Assembly: GCA_015039365.1 (NCBI GenBank)
Contig: WION01000020.1
Coordinates: 186,001 to 250,000 of the forward strand
Length of the DNA stretch: 64,000 nucleotides
DNA from: Amanita rubescens
Taxonomy: Eukaryota > Basidiomycota > Agaricomycetes > Agaricales > Amanitaceae
Direction: 5' to 3'
The translations under genes were made by a program, and so were the position numbers. The notes under the pieces are model-generated. The model worked only from the letters and a program-made list of their open reading frames with translations, did no database searches and had not been told where the DNA came from. The number at the start of each line of letters is the position of its first letter. The first letter of the stretch is position 1. Shown here in pieces: positions 45,536-53,698 of the stretch.

Positions 45536-45577
45536 ATACGAAGTCCAATATTCGCCGAATATTGAATTTACTTGTGA

Positions 45578-47788
45578 CTACGTGTCACGATTGTGTTCAG
45601 CATCGCTGTCGTAGGTGTAAGAGTCTTCATTTCCTTGCCAGGGATGACGACGGCGGCGGCGGTTGTCAGTAAGTCGTTCTTGAAGAGTTGGTCGCTCTTC
45701 TCGTGTATTCGAGGCGGTCATAGTGGCGACATGTCGTGTCGACTGTCCTCGTGTGGATTGGCCTCGACGGTTTCCAAGGTTTCGTCGTGATGGTGGAGGT
45801 CCAGTAGTAGTAGTAGTAAAGCGGTTGCCTGGAGGACGAGTATTTGTCCCTCGTCGTCTTCTTTCGATAAGCGGGGAAGGTTCGCCTTGTTCGAGTTGGG
45901 CGGAATCGATAGTAGTAGCGGGCGAAGCAGTAGAAATTCGTCTTTCAGGGATTTGTTCAAACGGCGTGGGCAGCGATGATTGTGTTATAGCGTCCGGATA
46001 AGTGGGAGGCGGGGTTTCCTCATGTACCGGTCCTCGGCGTATTTCTCGTCGTCGATGGTGTTCGGTAGTGTGATGCAGGGCTCCGCACATGTAACAACCT
46101 TGAGTTCCAGGGATGTCTTCTCCCTCGAAGGCTAGGTTATTCGGTTCGAATGATACTAATCGTTCGGCTGAGGGATCAGGTCCATGCAGGTGAAAGATGG
46201 TGCGACGTGTCGGGTTTTCAAGGATAGGGACATCGCGTCCTTCAATTGTATGTCCTGTTTGGAGTGCGATGACGGCGGCGTCTTGGTATTCGTTACTGGC
46301 ATTGGGTCTATTAGGGTTACGATCGTGCCTCCACACGAGATTGTTAATCGTCGTTTGCAGTTGTCGTAGTATAGTTATGTCCCAACCATCAGGGGTCATC
46401 ATTGGGTTGAGTCGGTCACTAAGGGTTTGAATTCGTTCGATCGTGGCATTGACGGGAGTGCGGGGAAATACAGGGCGTCCGTGCATCCAGGCCATGCCAG
46501 TGTCTAAAGCGGGTTGTCGTGTTGGTTGGATGAAATGGTGACGATGTCCGGCGGTGGTAAGACGGGTTGCTTCTTCGAGGTATACGTCTCCTCGTAGGTC
46601 GCAAAACCAATGAATATTATTCCAGATCATCAAAGTGATCCAGCGGTTACGTTGCGGTTCTCGGAACCGACGGGTGAGATTAATGATGACGTTAACGAGG
46701 GCCATCAGATCAGGGCGAACATATCTATTTAAGATGAATAGATAGTTATTGGTAAAGGTCCAGGACGTGAAGAGCGTCCAGATTCGGTAAAAGGCTCGTC
46801 GAATTATTGGATCGATAAAGGAGGGGATGGCGTAATGTGTCAAGATGACGTTTATAGCGGGAATGTCGGGTGCGGGCACGTTAAAGTTGTCGTCATTGAC
46901 AGAGGCGTGCTGGAAATAGAACCTAGGAATAGGTCCTTCGGCAGGGAGTCTAGGTACTGGGCTCATGGATCGAGCGTGGGTTTCCCTCATTAAATCTAAC
47001 GGGGTGTAAAGGGGTCTTGGCGATGGAGTGTCTTCTGGGAAGACAATAGGGATCGAGATGGGATTGACGAGTCTTTCATTGATCTCGTTATCGATAGCAG
47101 CATTAACGGTGATGGTATCGATTTCGGCGGCAACAGCGTTAGCGGCGGCAGAGATGGCGGCAGTGGTTGCAGCATTGGTGGCGGCGATGGTTCTTGCCCT
47201 TTCAAGGTAGTCGTCGACGAGTTCTTCATCAATGGGAGGAACTCCCAGGGTAAAAGCGGTGGCATTGAACATGAGTAGTCCTTCTCGCATGATCCGGATA
47301 TCCTCAGGGGTAGTGTCAGGACGTGGTCCGCGTGCGTAGGTGATGACCATTTGGTCTCTGGTGGCGAATACTTGAGCTACCATTTCCTGCACTTCAGGTG
47401 GCACAGGAGTGTCAGGGGGAATAGCGTTCCCCATATCTGTGACGTTTCGCATTAGTTCTTCTATCGTAGAAGCGTTCGATGATGGGAAGGTATAGGATGA
47501 GTCAGAAGATGAAGAATCTTCATTTCGGGGTACAAATTCCTCGTCAGAAGGAATTATAGGGAACCATTCTGTACCGATGGATGTATAATGTAACATACAG
47601 GTAGGAGGAGGAATTGGCAATGGTGCGGGCGATTCCTCCCTAGAAGGGGTCGGAGGGACGGTTTCCTCAACGACTGTTGAAGCGGCTGGAGTAGTAGCGG
47701 CGGACGGGTTGTTAATGGGGGAAGACATGGTTTCGAGAACGGTGTTTTTGTGATTTACGAGTAGTGAGGACAATTGCTGTAATTCCAT
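45578..47788 (-). CDS. Third ORF of the retroelement, 736 aa, Gag-like layout, unknown function
   Basis: The start MELQQLSSLLVNHKNTVLET is at 47788. It overlaps the 3' end of pol by 77 nt in another frame and ends 43 bp before the polypurine tract. The N-terminal 130 residues are Ser/Pro/Thr-rich. An alanine-rich helix follows (about 195-235). A predicted helical region spans about 280-520 (ILTHYAIPSFIDPIIRRAF, FREPQRNRWITLMIWNNIH). A zinc-knuckle-like CYMCGALHHTTEHH lies near residue 565 (C-x2-C-x4-H-x4-H, so the last Cys of a CCHC knuckle is His). The tail is Arg-rich. A helical core, knuckle and basic tail is the layout of a Gag protein, but I cannot show homology. No membrane segment or signal peptide argues against an envelope protein. 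Confidence 0.8.
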   Translation of the reverse strand: MELQQLSSLLVNHKNTVLETMSSPINNPSAATTPAASTVVEETVPPTPSREESPAPLPIPPPTCMLHYTSIGTEWFPIIPSDEEFVPRNEDSSSSDSSYTFPSSNASTIEELMRNVTDMGNAIPPDTPVPPEVQEMVAQVFATRDQMVITYARGPRPDTTPEDIRIMREGLLMFNATAFTLGVPPIDEELVDDYLERARTIAATNAATTAAISAAANAVAAEIDTITVNAAIDNEINERLVNPISIPIVFPEDTPSPRPLYTPLDLMRETHARSMSPVPRLPAEGPIPRFYFQHASVNDDNFNVPAPDIPAINVILTHYAIPSFIDPIIRRAFYRIWTLFTSWTFTNNYLFILNRYVRPDLMALVNVIINLTRRFREPQRNRWITLMIWNNIHWFCDLRGDVYLEEATRLTTAGHRHHFIQPTRQPALDTGMAWMHGRPVFPRTPVNATIERIQTLSDRLNPMMTPDGWDITILRQLQTTINNLVWRHDRNPNRPNASNEYQDAAVIALQTGHTIEGRDVPILENPTRRTIFHLHGPDPSAERLVSFEPNNLAFEGEDIPGTQGCYMCGALHHTTEHHRRREIRRGPVHEETPPPTYPDAITQSSLPTPFEQIPERRISTASPATTIDSAQLEQGEPSPLIERRRRGTNTRPPGNRFTTTTTGPPPSRRNLGNRRGQSTRGQSTRHVATMTASNTREERPTLQERLTDNRRRRRHPWQGNEDSYTYDSDAEHNRDT

Positions 47789-50700
47789 GTTGTTCCTTAT
47801 ATTCGTTTAAGGTCTCCTCGGAGTGTTCTAAGTTTTCCTCGGTTTCCCATGAATTGTCAGATGTCGGATAACCTTTCCATTTGACTAAAAATTGCCATTG
47901 GTTTCCTTTTCTTCGGTGCGAGACAATCGTTTCGATTTCGTATTCTTCTTTGTTATCTATAAGGTCTGGGGTTGGTCTAGTAAAGTTTGGACCATGTGTT
48001 TCGTTTTCATGATAAGGGGTAAGGAGTGAAACATGAAAAACGGGGTGAATCTTCCATCTTGGGGGAAGTTCAAGTTTAGCGGTGACAGGTCCTAAGATCT
48101 TTTCGATCTTGAACGGTCCTTCTCGTCTAGGCGAGAATTTTCTTATTTGTCCAGTTTTCAGGTTTTGTGAGTCTAGCCATACCAAGTCTCCTTCTTTAAA
48201 TGCGGGAGATTTCCCTTTGACACGTTGAGTCATTAGCTGTCTAGCTAATTCGTGTGCGGCGAGAGCTTCGTCTCGTATTTGTGTTAAGACCTTGAAGCGG
48301 TCTTCAGCGGCGGGTACGTTGATTCGCGGGAATGCTGTGGGGATAGCCACAGGTTCTATTCCAAACATAATTTCAAACGGCGTCATCTTGGTAGATTGAT
48401 GTATCCGTTGATTGTGCGCAAATTCTGCTAATGACAGGTGATCTTTCCACTGTTTTGGATGATCAACGCAGTATAACCGGAGGTAGGTTTCTAGCTCCTG
48501 ATTGAGTCGTTCCGATTCTCCGTCAGTTTGCGGATGAAAGGCGGTCGACTTTCTATGGTTAATTCCGAAGATCTTGCAGATTTCTTCGAAAACTTTAGAG
48601 GTAAATTGTGGTCCTCTATTGGAGATGAGGGTTGTCGGTAACCCGTATCGTTTGTAAACGTCGTTAATGTAAGAGTTGGCGGTATCCATAGCGGTAAAAG
48701 ATTTTTTGCATGGTATGAATATTACGCCCTTTGTTAAGCCTTGATCGACCACGGTCAAAACAGAATCAAAACCGTCGATAATTGGCAGATCTGTGATGAA
48801 GTCCATTGAAACTTGTTCGAATGGACGTGTGGCGTGGGATTTAATAGGCATCAAACCCGGTGTGATCGGATGTGTATTAACCTTCATTTGTTGACATAAG
48901 GCACAGCCTTCGACCCATTTAGATACGGTCGTTGTCATTCCAGGCCAATAATAGTCGCGGCGGATAAGCTCTAGTGTCTTCAATCGTCCAGGGTGACCCA
49001 TAACTACGGGGTCGTGATGTGACTTGATTATTTCGTTTCGTAATTCTTCGTTTTGAGGAACATAAACGCGTCCTTGATAACGAATGATGTTGTTATCGTT
49101 TTTTCCAGTCATTAAACTTTGATCGGAGGGGTAGTTTTCCGTGTTTGAGACCGTCGATTACAACTTTAGCAAATTTATCTTGTGGCAATAATTCGGTGAT
49201 TTTGTCTGCCCAAGATACATTGATCGCTGCGATAACCATGTCATCAGAGATCATGGTTTGTGGGATTTCTTTTGCTTTTGCCTCTTCTTCGTTAATGTGG
49301 TCAGGGCGTCTCGATAAAGCGTCTGCCTGAATAAGTTTTGATCCAGGGACATGTTCTAACTTGATATCAAACTCCGTGATTTCTTGCCACCAGCGTGACT
49401 GTCTGGCGGTCATCTTCTGCGGATGTTTGTAATATGATAAATTCTTATGATCACAGTGGATCATAATCGTATGTGGGCTTCCTTTAAGAAGGTGTCTCCA
49501 GGTTTCAAACGCTTTCTTTATTGCTAATAACTCGCGATCGTATACTTGATATCTTTGTTCGGTATCGCTTAACCGATGACTGATAAATCCGCATGGGTGC
49601 AGTTCTCCATCAGATCCCCGTTGTTTCAGGACGGCTCCTACCGCCCAGTTTGACGCATCGGTCTCTAATAAAAACGGTTTCGTTGGATCTGGCATAACTA
49701 GAACCGGTTCTTCTAGGAATTTCTCCTTTAACATGTCAAATGCTTTCTGACATTCTGCATCCCATCGGAAGGGAACTGTTTTCTTCGTAAGTTCCGTGAG
49801 CGGAGCTACTATTTCGGCGTAATTTCCTATAAATTTCCTGTAAAAGTTCGCGAACCCTAGAAATGACCGTATTTGTTTAACAGTTTTCGGTTCGGGCCAT
49901 TTGCTGATTCCTGCGAGTTTTATGGGGTCCATCATGATCTTTCCTTCTTTGACGATCATCCCAAGGAATTCGACTTCCTTGGCGACGAATTTACATTTTT
50001 CCAGTTTTAGGAACAGATCGTTTTCTTTCAGCCGTTGCAAGACTTGCTTAGTGCGCTCCCTCGTTTCTTCCTCGTTCGCTCCATGTATCAACATATCGTC
50101 AATATAGACGACTAGCCATCCTTCGGCTATCATGTCACGGAAGTATTCGTTCATCATCGTTTGAAATGTTGACGGTGAATTGCATAATCCAAAGAGCATT
50201 ACAGTAGGCTCGAAGAGACCACGGTTCGTCGTGAACGCGGCTTTCCATTCGTCGCCTTTCTTTATTCGCACATTATTGTAACCCCATCGGAGGTCTAACT
50301 TGGAGAAGTATTTTGCTTTTCTTAGTTTTAATAATAAGTCGGATACTAAAGGAAGGGGATAGGCATTTCGTTTCGTCCAGCTATTGATGTATCGGTAATC
50401 TTGGCAAGGTCTCAACTCTCCTTTTTCTTTCTTTGCAACGTAAAAGAAAGGAGACGCTTGCGGAGATTGTGATGGTCGAATGTAGCCTTTTTTGAGCTGT
50501 TCGTCGACCCATTTATTCATTAGCTGTTCCTCGTGGATTGATAACGGGTAGTTCTTTGCCACTTTAGGTTTAAATCCTTCTTTTAGATCTATCGCATGAT
50601 CCCATTGTCGTGAAATGGGAAATCGTTCTGATGTCTGTTTATCAAAAACTTTTCTCCATTTGTCATATTCAGGGGGTAGTTCTACTTTCGTAGATTTATC

Positions 50701-51330
50701 TTCGTGTTCATGTGCGAGCGCTTGAGACGCTGATGTTTTCGCTTGGATCCAAAGGTGATCAGTCTCGAGATCTTCGTCTTCATCTGCGTTCAATTCTTCT
50801 TCTTTTTGGATATACCGAAGGTACATTTCGGTTTCTTCGTCGTAATCAAACGTAGTTTCTTCTTCCGGATCGATCTTCCTTTCGTCGGGGAATCTAACTA
50901 CTCCTTCAGACCAATCTATTCTGGGGTTGATTTCTCGGAGCCAAGGTAATCCTAGTATCAGTCGTTGATCGCCTAGTCGTGTGACATAAAACCAGTCTTT
51001 AAACCGGTTGTTTTCGATGTTATAGCTTATCTGGATTTTATACCGTATATCTCCAGACTTGTTATTTGTTCCGTCCACATTTCGCACTGGGATGGGTTTC
51101 TTTAGGCGAGTGATTTCGTTCCAATTGACGAGTGAGCTATCGACGAATTTTCCTTGTGCGCCTGAATCGATAAGGGCTTTGGTTTCAGCGGTTTTTAGAT
51201 TCGAACATTTGGTAATGGGAATGGTGATTTTATTTCTGGATATAGAAGATACTGTTACACCATTTATACATAGTTGTTCGTCTTCAGAGACGACGGACGC
51301 TGATTCATCGTCGTCTCGTTCTAAAAACCC
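47712..51330 (-). CDS. pol: Pol polyprotein: protease, RT, RNase H, integrase, chromodomain
   Basis: It is expressed from the -1 frame at the gag stop. Protease: ALIDSGAQGKFVDSS, and ILGLPWLREINP later. Reverse transcriptase: LRPCQDYRYINSWTKRNAYP, FSKLDLRWGYNNVRIKKGDE, FGLCNSPSTFQTMMNEYF and VVYIDDMLIHG (catalytic Y-I-D-D). RNase H: FLLETDASNWAVGAVLKQRG and VYDRELLAIKKAFETWRHL. Integrase: an HHCC zinc finger, HPGRLKTLELIRRDYYWPGM with CALCQQ, then a DDE core including SMDFITDLP and STAFHPQTDGESERLNQEL. Chromodomain: EIETIVSHRRKGNQWQFLVK with WKGYPTSDNSWE. The frame breaks once, at a six-A run (49099-49104 on the plus strand), between RNase H and integrase; five A would make pol continuous. 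The stop is at 47712. Confidence 0.93.
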
Positions 51331-53123
51331 TTTTTGTTCAATTTTCGGCGGGCGCTACGTGGTAATGTTTTTGCCATTTCTCGTATGACGGCGATTCTCT
51401 GGTCTTCGTCGTTTTCACTGTTGGATTCTTCATTTGACGAGCCACTGTCGTCTTCATCGCTATCCGCATCCAGCGCTCTGATTCTTTTTCCTTTTCCTTT
51501 CCCTTTGTTGCGGTTATTATTTCGACCGCGTGGTTTTCCTCGAAATTGTCCTCTAGGGGCTGCCCTTCCTCGTGAATTCCCAAGGTTTTGTCGTTTCTTT
51601 TTGGGATTAGGGCAGTCCGAGATTAAATGTCCTGTTTTTCCGCATCCATAGCATACAGCGGTTTTTACCCATTCCATGGAGGTTTCAGCAATCTGCATTT
51701 GTCGTGCTTGTCGGTTTAATTCTAGTACAGCCTCGTCGACTTCCATTTTGTCATCAAACTCTTTTACTTGGCCAAAAGTGGAGAATAAGGTGTTTGCCAC
51801 TTCTATGTCAAGGATACGAGTTCGTAATGATTTATAGGTTGTCGGGGCACCTCCTAGTCGTAGTTTTTCTCGTAAGGTGTTTGGTAATCCTAAAACTAGG
51901 AGATGACATTTCGTCGTATCGTCAGTGATTTTGGCTAAATTGATGTCTCGATCGACGCGGGCAATATATTGATTAATTGATTGCTTTGGGAGTTTTCTCC
52001 ATGTGAGTAATCTGTGCATGGCTAGTCCTGCTTCGTCTACTTGTCCCCAATCTTCTTTCAGTTCTTTGATAAAAGCGTCATAGTTGGCGTATTTTGTCGT
52101 TTCGGCGTCATATTCAGTTATTTTGTTGTCGCGCCATTGTTGAGCGTTGCCATCAATATGATACATAATGAACTGTATCTTATCTTGAGCATCCGTCATT
52201 TTATTCATTTTCATGAATAATTCGGCTTTCGCTATGAACGGATTGAGATATTTTCGATCTCCTTCGAACGGTTTAGGAGGTTTGATCTTTGGTAGATCTG
52301 ACCTTGGTTCGGTCCGGGGTCCTGATCCACTCATATCTCGTTCTTTTCCTTTTCTAGAAGGAAATGGGTTGATTGGTGGGGCAAGCAAGTATGGAAATAC
52401 GACAGGGGGTGATGGTGCGGGTCGTGTAGCTTCGAGTTTAGATTCGGTTGCAAGGGATAAGGAAGCGATGAGTTGAGCTGAGGTTTCGTCTTCAACTCGT
52501 TGTTCTACTGTGGGTATAACAACGTCTTCGGTTCCAGGTGCGTATTCAAGTTTATCTTGGGATTCTTCTTCTTTCTCTTGTTCAGAGAAGGAATCTTTAT
52601 TGTCTTCTTTATCGGACTCTCCTGACGGTTCAGCGCTTTCTCTGTAATGAACGTGTGGTGATGCAATGGGAGTTTCTTGGCTAGTGGTTAAGGTTTCTGG
52701 TTCGTTCGCTTTCTTCCAACGTTGTAGCGCAGTTCGTGTTAACTCCTCTTTTCCTCCTATGAAGGGTTCTCCTTCAAAGTATTCGTCTCTAATAAAGTAC
52801 GGTTCTTCTCCTGTTTCCGATTCAGTGGCGTACCAACGTTTACTTCCTTCGTGAAAGGCAAGTTTGCGTTCGTTTAGATATAATCCTCCTTCGAATGGGA
52901 AGGATTGATTTGGTGGTCTTCCAAGTTTTTGTTTTACCCAAAACTGGTGACCTGGTACGGGTTTTCCTGAAGCGGTATAACACCAGCCGTTTTCTCGTTT
53001 ATCCCAATGAATGGAATGTTCGTCGAGATAATAGAGATGGTTAAGGGGGTTTCGTTTGGCGTTATTCGGAGGGGTGCTTTTAGATTGTCGTGGAGCAATG
53101 GTGAATGATGGGAGGTGAGAGCG
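51321..53123 (-). CDS. gag: Gag polyprotein of the Ty3/gypsy element
   Basis: The capsid-like region reads PPKPFEGDRKYLNPFIAKAE, QFIMYHIDGNAQQWRDNKIT and MHRLLTWRKLPKQSINQYIA, as in retrotransposon Gag domains. The zinc knuckle is CYGCGKTGHLISDC (CCHC) at about residue 245 counted from 52388. A basic segment (GRAAPRGQFRGKPRGRNNNR) and an acidic tail follow, with TAG at 51321. The same frame is open and protein-like for about 245 codons upstream of 52388 (LNHLYYLDEHSIHWDKRENG, KRWYATESETGEEPYFIRDE) to an in-frame stop at 53124, yet it contains no ATG. The first ATG is at 52334. Initiation at a non-AUG codon or a spliced leader is therefore likely. Confidence 0.85.
   Translation of the reverse strand, partial: RSHLPSFTIAPRQSKSTPPNNAKRNPLNHLYYLDEHSIHWDKRENGWCYTASGKPVPGHQFWVKQKLGRPPNQSFPFEGGLYLNERKLAFHEGSKRWYATESETGEEPYFIRDEYFEGEPFIGGKEELTRTALQRWKKANEPETLTTSQETPIASPHVHYRESAEPSGESDKEDNKDSFSEQEKEEESQDKLEYAPGTEDVVIPTVEQRVEDETSAQLIASLSLATESKLEATRPAPSPPVVFPYLLAPPINPFPSRKGKERDMSGSGPRTEPRSDLPKIKPPKPFEGDRKYLNPFIAKAELFMKMNKMTDAQDKIQFIMYHIDGNAQQWRDNKITEYDAETTKYANYDAFIKELKEDWGQVDEAGLAMHRLLTWRKLPKQSINQYIARVDRDINLAKITDDTTKCHLLVLGLPNTLREKLRLGGAPTTYKSLRTRILDIEVANTLFSTFGQVKEFDDKMEVDEAVLELNRQARQMQIAETSMEWVKTAVCYGCGKTGHLISDCPNPKKKRQNLGNSRGRAAPRGQFRGKPRGRNNNRNKGKGKGKRIRALDADSDEDDSGSSNEESNSENDEDQRIAVIREMAKTLPRSARRKLNKKGF
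51324..51330 (-). promoter_or_regulatory. -1 ribosomal frameshift heptamer GGGTTTT at the gag stop
   Basis: In the gag frame the codons read AAG GGT TTT TAG. The heptamer G-GGT-TTT fits X-XXY-YYZ. A -1 slip gives GGG TTT TTA GAA, which enters the open pol frame (KGF|LERDD). The site is directly before the gag stop codon. Confidence 0.75.
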
Positions 53124-53147
53124 TTAAAGCTATCGTGCTCGGAGAGG

Positions 53148-53159
53148 AGTCTAGTTTTA
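53148..53159 (-). promoter_or_regulatory. Self-priming primer-binding site
   Basis: One nucleotide inside the 5' LTR, the element sense reads TAAAACTAGACT. This is the perfect complement of AGTCTAGTTTTA within the LTR (sense start at 53326), the predicted first 12 nt of the RNA. No tRNA 3'-end complement is present here. Confidence 0.72.
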
Positions 53160-53160
53160 T

Positions 53161-53591
53161 TGTTACGTTTGTTCGTTCACTGATAAGTCAAGCTTATCAG
53201 GTACCGTAGGTTCCTCAAGGGAGTTCCGGCACTTTAAGAACGCTCAAAGAATAAGAGTGTTATCGGATAAGTCCTCAAGGGAACTTAGACGATAACGAGA
53301 CAGATTTTGACTGTTAAAACTAGACTGAGGTCTAGTCGTATATTTGCGTGATTTATATAGTACAAAGTACATACGCAAATATGGTAAGTATATATACATG
53401 TGATAATGAAAACGGTTACATGTGATAATGAAACGGTTAACATGTGAAAACGGCATACATGTGATAAAAGTAATTGGCACATGATAAACGATGAATGTTC
53501 CGGAAGGAACGCATATGCAAATAATGACATAGGAGGGATGACATAGATGATAAGATAAGAAAAAGATAGGCCATGACGTACGTTTGTAACA
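53161..53591 (-). repeat. 5' LTR of the Ty3/gypsy element
   Basis: It is 431 bp with the same ends as the 3' LTR, followed on the plus strand by the target copy GAATG. In the element sense, predicted U3 is about 265 nt and R plus U5 about 166 nt, if transcription starts at 53326. Confidence 0.95.
53326..53359 (-). promoter_or_regulatory. LTR core promoter: TATA box and predicted transcription start
   Basis: The element sense has TATATAAA beginning at 53359, 33 nt before the AGTCTAG sequence whose complement is the primer site. This is normal TATA-to-start spacing and independently supports 53326 as the RNA start. Confidence 0.65.
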
Positions 53592-53698
53592 GAATGTCGA
53601 GACAGAAATGAAGTGCTCCGGGTCTTGGCGTTGGCGAGACAGAAAGAGATAAAGTCGGGAAATCTCCATGCTTGCCTTCTATCCCTCCCCTCCCCCCA

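Larger units (their letters stand above)
45090..53591 (-). mobile_element. Complete chromodomain Ty3/gypsy LTR retrotransposon (8,502 bp)
   Basis: It has two 431-bp LTRs starting TGTTACG and ending GTAACA, a 5-bp target duplication GAATG (45085-45089 and 53592-53596), and the gene order gag, protease, reverse transcriptase, RNase H, integrase with chromodomain, third ORF, all on the minus strand. A purine tract abuts the 3' LTR and a self-complementary primer site abuts the 5' LTR. The LTRs look the same throughout by eye, so the insertion is recent. Confidence 0.96.

Noticed and set aside
45173..45548. Short minus-strand frames in the LTRs
   Set aside because: They occur in both LTRs and are non-coding LTR sequence.
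45578..47788. Third ORF as an envelope gene
   Set aside because: It sits in the env position but has no signal peptide, no transmembrane segment and no glycoprotein-like cysteine pattern; the layout is closer to Gag.
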